Source of the DNA: Sarcocystis neurona
Taxonomy: Eukaryota; Apicomplexa; Conoidasida; Eucoccidiorida; Sarcocystidae
Length of the DNA stretch: 64,000 nucleotides
Assembly: GCA_000727475.1 (NCBI GenBank)
Contig: KL647288.1
Coordinates: forward strand, 1,213,285-1,277,284
Reading direction: 5' to 3'
A program made the translations under genes and the position numbers. The notes under the pieces are model-generated. The model ran no database searches. It was not told the DNA's origin and worked only from the letters and a program-made list of their open reading frames with translations. Each line of letters begins with the position of its first letter. The stretch's first letter is position 1. Positions 49,786 through 60,950 of this stretch are shown in pieces.

Positions 49786-52700
49786 AAGCTCACTGCGTGC
49801 GTAGTAATAGTAGTAGTAGTAAAGGATATCTGCAAGCATTTGTATATAGACACGTACGTGTGTACACTTGCAGCAGCAGCAGCAGCTACACATACAGCAA
49901 CAGCAGAGGTTTACTGGGTGCGTAGTCGTGAAGGACTTCTGCAAACATTTGTATACAGGCATGTGTGTGTGTCTACTGGCAGCAGCAGCAATAGCACCAG
50001 CCATACACACAGCAGCAGCAGCATGCGTAGTGAGAAAGGGTTTGTTTGTTACACAGGTGTACATGGGCATGTGCGTCTGTATCCTTCAAGATTTCTACAG
50101 ACATAAATAATCACAGGAAGCGAATATGGAAAACCTACTGTAGAGATTGTCGCACTTCTGCAGCCTCCAACGTAGCGGCGCGTCTGACAGTCCTTTCCCT
50201 GCTGGTGCGACCTCTTGCACGTATCGCAGCTGGCGGTTGTAGCCTGTGCAGCACTTTTCTCAGAACATCAGAAGGTGCAGGATGGCGCACTTGCCGCCTC
50301 CAAAGGGATACACATGTGTTAAAGCATGTGAGTCTCCTCAGAAATATACGTGTATATATGTTTTAGCTCTGCATCAGGTTGGGCCCGTCATACGCTGAAA
50401 AGTTTCCTGTTTGTTCCTGTCCGCTGATGACGCCACCTAGCGGCCGTCTGCGAGCCGGTTCCTTGCGAGGGGTCTCCTCCTCGTGGCGAGGTGCTTCCTG
50501 CTTCCTTTGCTGCTGTTTCTCTGCGGTAGCCGTCACTTCGTAGTAGAAGGCTGCTTTTTTCGAGAAAGCCACTCCAGCTGGCGGCTCCTTGGTGGCCCGC
50601 AGAAGAGGAGTCCTACGACTAGCAGATGAGCGGGGGGGGTCGTCCTCCTCCCCCCAGCTAGCGTAGGCAGCGACGTCTCCAGCTCCTGCTGGAGACGGCA
50701 CCACGCGAGAAGCGGGACGCATGCAGGACCCGGACAGTTATGACTGCTCTGCCCTCTTGCTCTTCGACACACCGCCGCCAGACGCAGAACTGCCAGGGCG
50801 GCTTCCTACCAGGGCAGCTGCCCACTATCTGAGCCACTTGTCATGACACATAGCTGGAGGATAAGTGTGCCTCTTGATGCTACGTTCGTTTAGCATTCGA
50901 ACCGTCGAACTCTTTGTTCATATCTCTCTCTGTATTCCGAGAAAGCGTTAATATAGATGCGGCAGCGCGTCAACCGGCAGCCAAGGGTCTACGTAATGCC
51001 CATGCATACGTATGTACGTATATGCGTAGGAATGAGTACTACTTGTGTATACACGCATGTACATATGCATGGATACGCGTTACGGTGACATCCACGTAGG
51101 AGCGCCTAGGCCTCTTGGTTGTGAGGCACAAGTGAAAATGCATGTGCTCCTGTTACGGTGCCGAAAACTTTATCTCTGTGTACCGAGCTGTTGCAACACG
51201 TTGCTGTTCACAAGTTCCCCACGCCTGTGTCGGCGCCACTCAAACGTGGTATAAAGTGTATGCATGTGCACGCATGTGCATGCACCGGCCCATATCCTCC
51301 TTCCGTCCACACTCTGAATGTCTGCTTGATAATAAAATTTGCGCACTTGTGTGCATGCGCAGATCTATACGTAGAGGAGGAGGTGTTCTTGTGTGCGTGT
51401 GAAGAAGAAGCGTCACTGCGTTTGCAGTGCGTACACAGGGTCTGGGCAGCCTGCCCCAGTGCATGCGTGCCCGCGCCTTTGCGTGAGTTCACTTTGCTGT
51501 GAACTTCTACTACGAAGTGTCTACACGAAGTATCTTCTCGGTGTTGGTGCACATGCACGCATGCGAGTCTCCCTACCTCTGTCTCTCCTGTCCTAGTCCA
51601 GCTGCATTATCCAGACTTTCTTGAATGTTTACCGCTCCTGTAATCGCTGAAATGCGCAGGAAAAGGTTATCACTTTCCTGATGGGCCATACCTCGAGTAC
51701 TCCCTTGGAGAGCAGTCTTTCCAGGTGGGTCTCAGCGGGTGTACTTCGCCTACCCGTCCTGCAGCGCAGTCTTTCACAAGCACGAGGCATCTGCTATCCT
51801 GACGCTTTTCCCAAAGACTTGGCAGACGTATATCCACGCGTGCGCGCGCCTATGTGTACCTACGTCCATGCAGATTCACGCGTGGGCAGCTTCGTCTCCA
51901 TACGCACGGACTTCATCTGCATATATTCCCAATTTATTTCATACAGAGAGAGATGCGCGCCGGCGTGAAATGGCTACAAATATATGTATCGTTGTATAGA
52001 CAGATAGTTAGATAGGTGGCTGGGGAGGAGGGCCATGGGTTCGGGCGCATGGGAGGTGTGGCCACCTTGTGAAAGCTGAGGCGGTGGCTGTTGCCTTCTT
52101 GATTTCTACGTATTCGGTCTCTTCAAAGAAGTCTCCACCCTCCGCGTACATGATGGGCATGTCTGCAAGAGAAAGACGTGTAAATGTGTGTGGCGGCTAG
52201 TGTATTGAGGGTCTTTACGTGTTCCCGTTCTACGTGAGACATTCGGCAGTGCGTCTGCTCTTACGCTCAGTTTCCAGTATTCTTATGCCCCTGCTTCACC
52301 CCCTTGTATAAGACCTGCCACTGCGTACACAAACATGGCAAGTGAAGAAGTGTAGCTCTGTCTATCTTCTCATCCGTAGACCCCTCCTGCTGCTTGTCGT
52401 AGATGAAGCTCTGTTCGTAGGCGCATGTATATGCACGAACCGAACGCATGCGTAAGTACGGTGTGTACCGAAGACAGACGCAGAGGCGTACCTATGCGCG
52501 CATACGTATGAGAGGAAAATGCGTCTTTTTTGTCTGCCTCCCAGCAGAGATGTCTTCCTTCTGACAGTGGCGAGCGCGCCTGCAGAGTTGTGTGTATGTG
52601 TGGATACAAGTATGCGTGTGTGCACCGTCCGTACGTGCCCGCTGACGTACACATCGTCTATTTGGAGCCGGCTCTGTTCACTGCTCTGTGTAGGTGAATG

Positions 52701-53269
52701 CGGAAAACAAGGCGACTCTTCTGTCTCAGATGCAGCGTATGTGCGACGATTTTGTATCTGGAGGCTGCGCAGTAGATATCTCACTTGACTCTGCTGCTCC
52801 TGCAGCTGAAAACACTGGTGCAGCAGCAGGCAGCCAGACAACACCAGCGAAGGAAGAGGATCGTCGTAGTAGCGCAGCGAACGTGACAGCACTCGCAGGC
52901 GCTGCGGAGGACGGCAGGCTAAACTCGGACAAGAAGATACAGACACAGGCGCAAAGTAGCGATAGCGGCAGCAGCATCGGCGGCCTCAATGGCAGCGGGA
53001 CCATGCGCGGAGATGCAGAAAGTTGCCGGGAAAGTGAGAGTGTGACAGCAGCAATCGAGGCAGCAACACCAACAAATATTCGTAAGCACCAGCTGCTTCC
53101 GACAAAAGCTACCCGGCGTTTTGTATCCATGGCAGGCATCGGCACCTTCTGCGGTGGCACACACGTGAAGGATGTGAAGGATATTGGAAGAATAAAACTG
53201 ACTAAAATTGTCTGTAAAAAGAAAGCTGTCCGAATCAGCTACACTGTCGAGGAAGTGGCGCTTTCCTGA
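38640..53269 (+). CDS. alaX: Alanyl-tRNA editing protein (AlaX/AARSD1 family)
   Basis: Nine phase-consistent exons: 38,640-38,690; 39,338-39,409; 40,645-40,673; 42,885-42,967; 44,128-44,238; 47,950-47,985; 49,544-49,621; 51,660-51,724; 52,694-53,269. They give 1,101 nt and 366 aa. The N-terminal domain carries AVVLDRTIFHPQGGGQPSDV (GGGQ motif, residues about 54-57). The catalytic zinc motif HSAGH (H134, H138) lies in KLHTRLHSAGHALDVV, followed by GKGYHFPDGPYLEY. The C-terminal part has CGGTHVKDVKDIG (C328, H332), completing the four zinc ligands, then IKLTKIVCKKKAVRISYTVE. The family hydrolyses mischarged Ser-tRNA(Ala) or Gly-tRNA(Ala) in trans, guarding alanine codons. A low-complexity Ala/Ser/Glu-rich insert (about residues 205-300) splits the C-terminal domain. 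Exon 1 is the least certain: its donor is GTACCT and its N-terminus is inferred. The other junctions restore conserved motifs. Confidence 0.9.
38691..39337 (+). other. alaX intron 1
   Basis: 647 bp with (TA)n at 38,700-38,720, 38,805-38,850 and 39,050-39,200. A minus-strand ORF at 38,751-39,077 has a non-repetitive part (SIVKDGRIVVAYIRSSFEAV) that may be noise or an unannotated antisense exon. Confidence 0.6.
39410..40644 (+). other. alaX intron 2
   Basis: 1,235 bp, GTACGT donor and TTTGCAG acceptor. Contains a GGTGTACGTACACCCA element at 39,441-39,456, only 31 bp after the donor, then TA repeats (39,690-39,830 and 40,010-40,320) and a GC-rich patch at 40,370-40,540 with an open plus frame. 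Confidence 0.75.
40674..42884 (+). other. alaX intron 3
   Basis: 2,211 bp, GTAAGT donor and GCTGCAG acceptor. Contains the 155-180-bp tandem array at 41,410-42,115 and TA repeats at 42,400-42,860. A unique patch at 42,120-42,360 has open frames but no recognised protein. Confidence 0.8.
41410..42115 (+). repeat. Tandem array, 155-181-bp unit, four copies
   Basis: The marker GTGTGGCARACGG(A)CATACG recurs at about 41,432, 41,607, 41,788 and 41,943 (spacings 175, 181 and 155). Each is followed by a GTGATGAAGGAA or GGTGGTGAAGGA block, a TCTACAT block, a TA microsatellite of variable length and a CTTTCCTTYTCATGC-like block. Length variation falls in the TA part. Confidence 0.8.
42968..44127 (+). 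other. alaX intron 4
   Basis: 1,160 bp, GTTTGT donor and GCTGCAG acceptor. TA repeats at 43,200-43,560 and 43,670-43,800, then the 50-bp minisatellite that runs up to the acceptor. Confidence 0.8.
43850..44112 (+). repeat. 50-bp minisatellite, five copies
   Basis: GTCTAGA/GTCCACA heads at 43,870, 43,920, 43,970, 44,020 and 44,069 give periods of 50, 50, 50 and 49. The unit reads GTCTAGATAAATATATGGG, then TAAGTAGACACCTTTGCGTA, then CATATATGTAT. Most copies contain GGTAAGTAG or GGTATGTAG, which look like 5' splice sites. The array ends about 15 bp before the acceptor of exon 5. Confidence 0.9.
44239..47949 (+). other. alaX intron 5 (3.7 kb)
   Basis: Donor GTGGGA, acceptor ATCTGCAG. Joining across it restores LKPGDSVRMEVDEGP, the expected link before the HSAGH motif, so 3.7 kb here is intron. 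It holds TA/TATG repeats (45,690-47,390) and GC-rich islands at 44,940-45,420 and 47,390-47,720 that are open on both strands. These islands may be noise, alternative exons or nested genes. Confidence 0.8.
47986..49543 (+). other. alaX intron 6
   Basis: 1,558 bp, GTAGGT donor and GCGCAG acceptor. (TA)n at 48,195-48,260, 48,408-48,430 and 48,930-48,960. A GC-richer island lies at 48,560-48,910. Confidence 0.75.
49622..51659 (+). other. alaX intron 7 with CAG and CA repeats
   Basis: 2,038 bp, GTACAG donor and GCGCAG acceptor. The 5' part has plus-strand CAG clusters and (CA)n (49,625-50,030). The TTGCAGCAGCAGCAGCAGC segments at about 49,870 and 49,980 belong to a diverged tandem duplication. 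The middle hosts an antisense ORF (50,363-50,722). Confidence 0.75.
50363..50722 (-). CDS. Antisense intronic ORF, 119 aa, hypothetical
   Basis: Starts at ATG 50,722 and ends at a stop at 50,363-50,365, wholly within alaX intron 7. The composition is that of a soluble, disordered protein rather than a repeat: MRPASRVVPSPAGAGDVAAY, YASWGEEDDPPRSSASRRTP, VAFSKKAAFYYEVTATAEKQ and GQEQTGNFSAYDGPNLMQS. No domain recognised. A short plus-strand ORF (50,721-50,849) beginning MQDPDSYDCSALLLF abuts it and is also protein-like, so the coding strand is not certain. Confidence 0.45.
   Translation of the reverse strand: MRPASRVVPSPAGAGDVAAYASWGEEDDPPRSSASRRTPLLRATKEPPAGVAFSKKAAFYYEVTATAEKQQQRKQEAPRHEEETPRKEPARRRPLGGVISGQEQTGNFSAYDGPNLMQS
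51725..52693 (+). other. alaX intron 8
   Basis: 969 bp, GTGGGT donor and TGTAG acceptor. Few microsatellites. It hosts a possible antisense two-exon gene (52,008-52,410). Confidence 0.75.
52008..52410 (-). CDS. Possible antisense two-exon gene fragment
   Basis: The minus strand has a 153-nt ORF from ATG 52,160 to a stop at 52,008-52,010, preceded by TCTTTCTCTTGCAG: MPIMYAEGGDFFEETEYVEI, then KKATATASAFTRWPHLP. An upstream piece at 52,329-52,410 (SFIYDKQQEGSTDEKIDRAT, then LLHLPCL) joins it in phase through a TGT|GTACGC donor, giving PCLYMPIMYAEGG. Both are far more protein-like than the plus-strand readings. It could be the 3' end of a minus-strand gene overlapping the last alaX exon. Not identified. 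Confidence 0.4.
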
Positions 53270-53810
53270 CGCGCACGCACATGGCCTGAAGCTGTGTGTG
53301 GTCCTGGGCTTACTGAGGCTCGGTGCGTGTGTTCTTCCGCGTGCTCCTTATATACGCCTCTTGTGTCGTGGTGTTGTAACGTGTGTGTGTGTGTGTGTGT
53401 GTGCATGCGTGTGTGCGTCAGTTAGATTGCTGTTTATAAATATGCTCTGTTCTCGTCTGCCTGGGAGTGAAATACGCAATACACGAACTCTGCGTTAATC
53501 AATTACGCGGTGAACAAAGTAGAGCGTGGGTGACGCGCAGGCGCCTTCTGGTGGGGGAAATCTGGGGAGCGACAGCGGAGATTGACGTGCTTTGTATGGC
53601 CGCATGTCCAGATCCATACACATACACATTTCTTACTTACAGATATATGCGTAGGTTAGGTTATCCTTCTGTGCGATTGTACATCACACGCAGATTGCCT
53701 TCCACACGAATGCATATATATTTACGTGTGTATACTTCGGTGCCTCTGACTCATGCATATACAGCGTCGACAGATACGTGTGTGTCTGTACTCGCAGAGA
53801 CACACGAGTG
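53270..53810. other. alaX 3' flank
   Basis: Begins after the stop codon. (GT)n at 53,382-53,402. Otherwise unassigned. Confidence 0.5.
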
Positions 53811-55200
53811 CCGATTCACGTAAGTGAAATCCTCTGTTGTTGCTGTGGCTCTACCAGCACCATTCGCCCTGTTTCTTGGATGAAGCCTTTGTATGGCACG
53901 CTTCGCCAACCCCTGCCCATGCAGCAGCAGAAGCAAATTTCTGTGCTAGCTTCAACACTTGAGAGCTCCCCACTGCGTATTAGCTCCTTTCAGTACCCAC
54001 AAGAAGTTTGCTTTTTGCATGCGCGCACAGACAGCTTGAAGAACCAATCTACGCCAGAGTGACAGCAGACAGTCAGCCAGTGTCAGCTGCATAGCAAACG
54101 GTGCTCCAGGGCCGTTCACTACCAGCAAAAGGGCGAAAAAGCTGTGGCTGTAGCAGCAAAGTAGCATCACTCTGCGGCATTCCTTTGCAAGGACCATGAC
54201 AGCAAAAGCAGCAATAGCAGCAGGCGATGCGTGCCAGGCCTGCCGTAGCAGCAGGCTTTTGCGAAGCCTGCAGTAACAGCAGCAGGTGCAGCTCTCTTGC
54301 CAAGGCTGCAGCAAGAGTCGTCCTACGGTCACCTGTCAGTAGCGGCAGAGACGGACAGTCAGTTCCATCTCGGTGCAAGCATTTGCAGAGGACGACGACA
54401 GCAGCAGGAAGTGCTACCGCGAGGCTAGGCCACAGATTCCTAGGCTTTTTTATAAGAACCAATCGACTGCTGCAGCAGCAACAGCAGCAGTATATAGTAA
54501 ATGGCGTCAGGCACACTGTAGCATTCACTTCTCTGCGTAGGCAGTTACACACTGTCAGGCGCGCTGCTGCAGTGTTCTTTGTCGGGACGCTAACTCGCGT
54601 AGGTCCCTGAAGAAATGGCAAAGAAGCAGCTGCGCCGGAAAGCAAACTAAGCCGTGATCTTTCTTCTGCTGAGTCGCAGCAGCATCTCAAGGTGCTGTTT
54701 TTGTCGGCGCCTTCTCTTCCCTTGTGCTGCCACTGGATTGCCGTCTACCAGACGTTGTTGCTGCCGGCGCTGCAGGCTATGCACGCTGCACCACCAGCGG
54801 CACTGCAGACGGGCGCGTCCTCAGTCGACTTTGTTGTGCGTGTTCACATGTAATTAGCACAGAAGCTGCTAGGTGACGTCATCTTGCTCGGTCGTTCTCT
54901 GCATACATACGTATGTATGCAACGGCGTCACTCTCTTCAGTTGCGAGAGCACTTTTGTGTTTCTAGAGCGTGACCCGCGGGGGCTCTATGGGCGTGTGCG
55001 TCGAGCAAACTCGACAAAGTCAGAGTTCCCTACAGTATACTCGTGAACGGATATGCCTACACATATATACGCAGGGGACGCGCGGACGTCCGTGCCTCCC
55101 CTGCAGATGTAGGCGGGCACACTCGTGTCTGCTCAAGCGTGTGTGTGGAGCTGGGGATATGCACCTATATGTGCATTTTTACTTCCCCGTGCCAACGCGT
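53811..55200. other. GC-rich coding-like stretch, strand undecided
   Basis: Plus pieces such as PLPMQQQKQISVLASTLESS (about 53,915-53,975) and minus pieces such as NGPGAPFAMQLTLADCLLSL (about 54,040-54,105) are both plausible. CAG/CTG runs at 54,200-54,500 keep both strands open. No family was recognised. Confidence 0.3.
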
Positions 55201-55700
55201 GTATAGTTGTTTTTCACGCTGAATATAAGTATATATACATATGTATGTTCATCTATTCTCTCAGCTGAAGATACACACACATATATATCTATATCTGCAG
55301 CTGACCATATATATATATATACACCTGTTCTTTATATATATATATATATATTTATTGCATCAGTAAGACAGCAGATCCTTGGTGGTACGTATACGGTATG
55401 CATGCGTCCTTTTATGCGTTGGGATTAAACGGGTTCTATATCGAAGTACACACGTCTGTGTGTGCACATACGTAGACGTGTGGCTCTGTAGATCCTTCTT
55501 CTTTTTATCCTTCCTACGCAAGCAAACATACACATATATATTGATATGCTTTTTTAAAGAAAGCTTTACATGTGTGTACTGGCGACGACAATTGTATCTC
55601 CACAGCTTGTTAAGAAGTATATAAAGATGGATGTATGAACGTACTAGCGGCTACCACCACACACCTCCACCCACTTGAACATATCTACGTAACTACTCAT
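55200..55700. other. TA-rich spacer
   Basis: (TA)n at 55,300-55,350 and mixed unique sequence. No gene supported. Confidence 0.5.
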
Positions 55701-55739
55701 TGTCAAGTCAACGGAAGTGCCTGTCTCTGTGTATACCTC

Positions 55740-56139
55740 TGTATCTGTGCCTCTGTGTCTGTATCCTTTTGTGTATGTGTCTATGTATGTATGTATGTAT
55801 GTACGTATGTATATGCCTATGTGTGTGTGTGTGTGTATGTGTGTACGTATGTGTGTATGTGTGTACGTATATGTCTATCTGTGGGTATGTGGGCGTGTCG
55901 GTGTCTGTGTGTATGTATGTGTGTCTGTATGTGTGCGTGTGTGTGTGTATGGGTGTATGTATCTATGTGTGTATATAGATATACATGTATATATATATAT
56001 ACATATATGTATGTGTATGTGTATGTATATGTCTGTGCGTGTGTATGCATGTGTGTGTGTATGTGTGTGTGTGTGTGTCTATGTATATTTGTGTATGTGT
56101 ACGTCTATGTGTGGGTGGGTGGGTGTGTCTGTGTCTGAA

Positions 56140-56173
<34 letters not shown>

Positions 56174-56235
56174 TGTGCGTACGTACGTGTATATATATAT
56201 ATGCATATGTGTGTGTGTGTGTATCTATGTGCCGC
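55740..56235 (+). repeat. 500-bp GT/GTAT alternating purine-pyrimidine tract
   Basis: Almost uninterrupted GTGTGTAT, TATGTATG and GTGTGTGT, with only short CTGT interruptions. The Val/Cys/Tyr-rich ORFs over it are artefacts. Confidence 0.95.
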
Positions 56236-56420
56236 CTCTGACGCATTTGTGCGGGCTGCTCGAACAAGCGGCTCCACTGACTTGGCAGCAGCAGCAGCAG
56301 AGGGCGCTAATGAAGGGACGCTACGGGTAACCCACAGCGAGAGTGGTGGTGTGGTGCTGCTGCGCTGCTGCTGCTTGTTGACGACGTTCCTCTCCGCCCT
56401 GCCTCGCCTCTTTCTCCTAC

Positions 56421-56542
56421 AGTCGCATGTCTCTGCCAATCGTTAACCGCGATGTCAGCCACCGGTTCCAGCAAAAGCCGGTCCTTTTTGATGTATGAAG
56501 TGCCCCACTCCCGAGCTGCGGAGAACTGTTCAGCGACCTCCT
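56421..56542 (-). CDS. Candidate internal exon, unknown protein
   Basis: Minus-strand exon after CGCGTAG and ending in phase 0 at ACT|GTAGGA. It reads EVAEQFSAAREWGTSYIKKD, then RLLLEPVADIAVNDWQRHAT, which is clearly protein-like, while plus frames are interrupted. A Met-initiated minus ORF starting at 57,147 (MADIERSSTCSFKSSRD) may be its first exon, but the join was not established. Confidence 0.4.
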
Positions 56543-57063
56543 CTACGCGTACACGTGGAAGAGACGGCGACATCAGACAGGGAAGAGAGCGGCAGCGAAA
56601 CGCCGTCAACTAACGCCGACACGAACGCATGCAGTCATGTGCGCTGTGTCAGCAGACTCCTCTGTTCACCTCACTGCCATGCGGATGAACGAGACGTACA
56701 CGAAAGGCTCCTGCGTGGGGTTCTACCCTGGAATAACTTCAAGCAGATATATGTAAATGTAAAAATTATACAGCAGTGGCGTCCCCGCGCGGCCGCTCCC
56801 CCAACCGGAGGTACCGCACACGCATGCAGAACGAGCGACATCAATAACAACGTGCGAAAGCAGCATCCCAGACACACACATCTACACAAGCAAGAAGACA
56901 CGTGAAGCTGTGTGCGTGTCTCTGTAGAGAGAAAACGACGACAAGATGAAAGCGGGCGGAGAACAAACCGAGCCCGCACATATGACAGGCACCTGCGACA
57001 GGACTCTACATAAGGCACTGCTGCTGATGTTCCGCGGCCGCCATTTCTCCTGTATCTCTCACA

Positions 57064-57504
57064 ATGCTGCTGCTGTTGGTGCTCAGAGTGCTGCCTGTCG
57101 CGGCTGCTTTTGAAGCTGCAAGTGCTGCTACGTTCTATATCGGCCACAGGAACTCTTCGTGTACACCTCCTTCTTGCTGCTCTTGCCCCCGCTGCTTCTC
57201 CTGCTACTACTGTCTCTGCTGCTGCCGCCGCCCTGTCGATACTGCTCCTGCTGCGACAGCGGTGGGGGTGGTGGTGTATTCTCAGCGCAGCCCTCCCGCT
57301 ACTCCTCCTCTGCAGCTGCTACGACTGCTGGTGCAGCGGCGCCTGGTGCTGCTGTTCTTGTTCCCCGCGTTGCTGTTCTCCTCCCCTGAAGCAGATCCGC
57401 CGAAAGTTCATACACAAAACTACGTGCCTGTTACGCGTCAGTCCACAAGCCTGCAGGTCGAGAATTTAAAGCCCCACCACACATGTACGTACGTACACAA
57501 ATAA
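57064..57504 (+). CDS. Candidate Cys/Leu-rich ORF, possible 5' exon
   Basis: 146 codons starting with a signal-like stretch (MLLLLVLRVLPVAAAFEAAS), then CTG-encoded Cys/Leu, ending KVHTQNYVPVTRQSTSLQVE. Another plus frame (IRRKFIHKTTCLLRVSPQAC) follows an AAGCAG acceptor. It may belong to the exon pair at 57.8-58.7 kb. Low certainty because of the CTG content and the overlapping minus ORF. Confidence 0.25.
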   Translation: MLLLLVLRVLPVAAAFEAASAATFYIGHRNSSCTPPSCCSCPRCFSCYYCLCCCRRPVDTAPAATAVGVVVYSQRSPPATPPLQLLRLLVQRRLVLLFLFPALLFSSPEADPPKVHTQNYVPVTRQSTSLQVENLKPHHTCTYVHK

Positions 57505-57649
57505 ACATCTGTCTACATATGGTCTTTTATACACGTCTGCAAATCCCCGTCTTGACAAGCCTGCACCTGTAGACTACTTACAAGCCTATGCACGTATACG
57601 TCTAGGTACGTGTTCATAGCTAGTAGAGTGGCACATACACGAGGACGTA

Positions 57650-57825
57650 CTCAGGATTATATATATATATATGCAAATATACATATATACATATATGTAT
57701 ACATATAGATATACACATATATATATATACATATTTATATATATATACACATATATGTATCGATATATATGTGTGTATGTATATATTTATGTATACGTAT
57801 ATGTGTATATATATATATATGAGAC
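57650..57825. repeat. (TA)n microsatellite
   Basis: About 175 bp of TATATA, TATACA and TATGTA repeats. Confidence 0.9.
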
Positions 57826-57833
57826 GAACTGAG

Positions 57834-58720
57834 TACGGCACCGTAACGAGTTAAGGACGAATTTTTATTTCGGTCCTTCACACGCGGACGTGGACAACTA
57901 CATTTCCAAGTGCATGAGAGAAGATTTACATGCGTGTATACACGCACGTGTGTGTAACGGCTATTACAAGCGCTACTGGCCATATTCTACTCGGTCCACA
58001 GAGGAGGACTTTCACCACCAAGAAGCACCTCTTCGTACGTAGTGCGTGACCACACCGCCGTGAATTGCCGGGGCCTAAAGGGAAGGCTGGGAGAGGTCCC
58101 CCAGGAACGACGCTAATTTTGAAAAGGGAGAAACTGACAAGATGGAGACAAATAGAGGTTATTTCTCTTGAGAAGTATTCAGGGTCGCCCAGCCAGCAGG
58201 TACGCACCTGGGACTATTAAGCTTCTTGCTGCATGCGGATCTTTACATCTACATCCTTGCGGAAGCACATAGAGGACGCGCAGTGTATATAAGAAATTCC
58301 ACATATGTATGTAGGTGTATCCCTCCTACAGACGCAGATACGCGACCGCACGAGGCGCCGCAGCAAACACACCACGCACACAATATTTCTCCGACATACA
58401 TATGAGATGTATATATACACACACATACAGAGAGATAAAAGGGTAGCAATACACGTACGGCTGTGCCTGCTATGACGCCTTGAAGTCATGTGGCCGTGTA
58501 TATATACATATATATATATATATGCGTGCACGCGTGTGAATGTGGAGCGTATTTTTCAGAGACGCGTTTCCTCTTGGACGAGCACTTGTGTCTGGAAGGC
58601 GTGCAGAAACGCACAAAGAACTGGAGTGTAGCAGCCCAACGAGAAGTCGGCGGCCGCAGACCGGGGGGCTGCGGCGTAGTGCGTCGAAGAACAGGAAGCA
58701 GCAGAACAGCCGCTGCGTAG
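57834..58720 (+). CDS. Candidate two-exon 3' gene end, unknown protein
   Basis: Exon A (about 57,834-58,034) reads NELRTNFYFGPSHADVDNYI, CMREDLHACIHARVCNGYYK and RYWPYSTRSTEEDFHHQEAP, up to a GTACGT donor in phase 1. If unspliced it stops at 58,040-58,042. Exon B (58,548-58,720) restores phase: YFSETRFLLDEHLCLEGVQK, then RTKNWSVAAQREVGGRRPGG, ending at TAG. Both are free of repeats and rich in aromatic and charged residues. The acceptor of exon B has a poor pyrimidine tract. The family is unknown. Confidence 0.45.
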
Positions 58721-58739
58721 TCGCGCTGATACACTGCTG

Positions 58740-59630
58740 ACGAACTAAAGAATCTTGAGCCGTCGGCACACTTTTCTCAAGCGCCCTGCTGGCGGAACTC
58801 CCGGCGTGGTCAGCTCCCTGCAGCACGTCCGAGGTGGCGGGGTAGATGAAAGAGCTACGCGTCGCAAAGACTAGCGGAGGAACAACGTGAAAGCCTCAGA
58901 ATCCGCATGCAGATGTGGCGTGCCAAAGCCAGCACAAGTCTCTCTCCGTCTTGCCCTCGCGAGTGGAGAGGGCTCTGCAAAAGAAAACAGAGCTCTACCA
59001 CGTGCTTTTCTTCTCGAGGCGTCCTTTGTGAAAGAGGGAACTATTCTCCTAAATAGCAAGTAGTCTCTAAGATTGGTACTTTCCGGTGGAACCCCGCGTC
59101 TCTCTCTCTGTCTCTGCGCACAGACACGACTGTCGTGTGCCGACACTACACGGCCTGACACAGCGTGTCCCGTGTGCCTAGTCATCCTTGCATGCAGGAA
59201 AAGAGACCTCGCTGTTTTTTTTTCGAAGAGAAAAACCTCCACTGTCAACGGAGCGCTCCCCCGGGCACGCGTCTCCTTTGACGACGCTGCTCAAGATGTG
59301 AAGCGCCGTCTGCTGACATAAACACAGCGAGTCTGTGTCACCCAGAAGTAAACGATCTTCCCGAGCGCAACAGCACTCCAGCAAAAATACGTACATACAC
59401 ATTCACAGATAAAAGTGGCTTGGCGAGACAGAACTGGGGAGCGAAAAACAAGGCCCCTCCCAGTCCTCTGAATCTACGGGGCCAGATTATGTGGCTAGGC
59501 GCCCGGTGTGTGCTGCAAGGTGATTGCAAAGGCTCTAGCGATGTGCCGAAGCAGCTGGACCAAACTGCGTCGCACTTCTTTCTAATACCTCGCCATCTTC
59601 TCTTCTACATATATATATATATATGTATTC
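58740..59630. other. GC-balanced stretch, no gene assigned
   Basis: A minus ORF (58,871-59,248, 125 codons) includes RDYLLFRRIVPSFTKDASRR. A plus ORF (59,420-59,692) includes WLGARCVLQGDCKGSSDVPK. Either may be real, but no splice or domain support was found. Confidence 0.3.
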
Positions 59631-59639
59631 TGCATGCAC

Positions 59640-60950
59640 GAGTTGCCCTGCAGCAGCGGGGCCTCGTCAGAAGCGGCCGTCGCCGCCAGTGACGGCAACA
59701 GCAGCGCGAAGATGCGTGGCGAGGAAGAGCAGCGGTGGGCCGACGAAGGCGTAGCAGCAGCAGCAAAGGCGAGAGGGAAACAACCTCAGCACGAGATACG
59801 TAGGATGAAACTGACACAGCAACGGCTGACGCAGAGTCCCCTGCCCCATCACCGACAGCAGCGAGCAGGCGCTGCCACCCCGGTGCGACGCAGAGCACAC
59901 GGCTGTGAGAAAGAGACAGAGAGACAGCAGCAGCAACCGCAGTAACAGTGTCCAGTAACATTGCAGGATGCAGCGGCAGCAGCGGGGAAAAGCAGCAGGA
60001 GCAGCGGCAGCAACGCACTTTTTCATACCTGTGAGACGTTATGAACAGAGGGGGAGCTACACCCCCGGGGAAGAGAGTGACGCATGATAGAACGGGCAGG
60101 CGTCTTTGTTGCGGCAGTAGCCTGCAGCAGAGATAGAAACCGCAACACGAACAGCACCAGCAGCATAGACGGGGCAAATGCGGCAGCAGCAGCGAAAGCG
60201 ATAACGGCAGCACCAGTGGTTCCCACGTTGCACACCCACGACTTCACGTAGTAGTATGTACTTCCCACTTCCACGAGGGCCTACTGTACTAACGCAGCGC
60301 ATCATAACCTCTGGCGTAGCCACAGCAGCAGAATTAATAACGCAGCAACAGCAACAAAAGCAGCAACAATAGATCGTGGGCGCACCAGCGCAAAAAGAGA
60401 GTGGCAGTGCTCATTACAAAAGAAGCACTTCTCTGCAGCGGCACGCGGGGTTGCAGTGGCAGTGCTAGCACCCCCGGCAGCCGCAGCGAGAGCGACGAGC
60501 AGACGCTGCCAGGCTACTGCGATAAAGAGCACGCGGCAGAGAGAGAGCGACAGAGAAACAGAAGCAGCAACCGCAGCAGCAACACTGCGCAGTGCGGCAC
60601 TGCAGAGGTCCCTGCGATTATCCGAAGTTGCGCAGATGCAGTCTCTTCATCGGGTGAGGAGGCGGCTGACTCTTCGTCACCAGCTGCTACGCTTCGTCTT
60701 CCCAGGTGCACACCACACCGCCGACGAAGTACACCCTGCTTCCCGAACAGCAGCAGCAGCAGCTTCTTTGTTGCTGCAGAGCAGAATGCCAGCCAGCCAG
60801 TTCAAGCGCCCATTCACCGGCGGTACGAACAGAGAATCATCGACGCAGGGACTGCACCGGAGCCGAGGCAGCGAAGTACGACGGACATGTGACGCGTACA
60901 TCGATGCACTATTACTCACCCGTTGAACTCTTACAGAGACGGAGAGACGC
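59640..60950 (+). repeat. CAG-rich block with open plus frames
   Basis: Plus-strand CAG clusters. Two plus ORFs look partly protein-like: 59,634-59,945 (MRGEEEQRWADEGVAAAAKA) and 60,456-60,926 (QRSLRLSEVAQMQSLHRVRR, then LTLRHQLLRFVFPG). CAG in the sense orientation fits coding sequence in this genome, but boundaries and function are unknown. Confidence 0.45.
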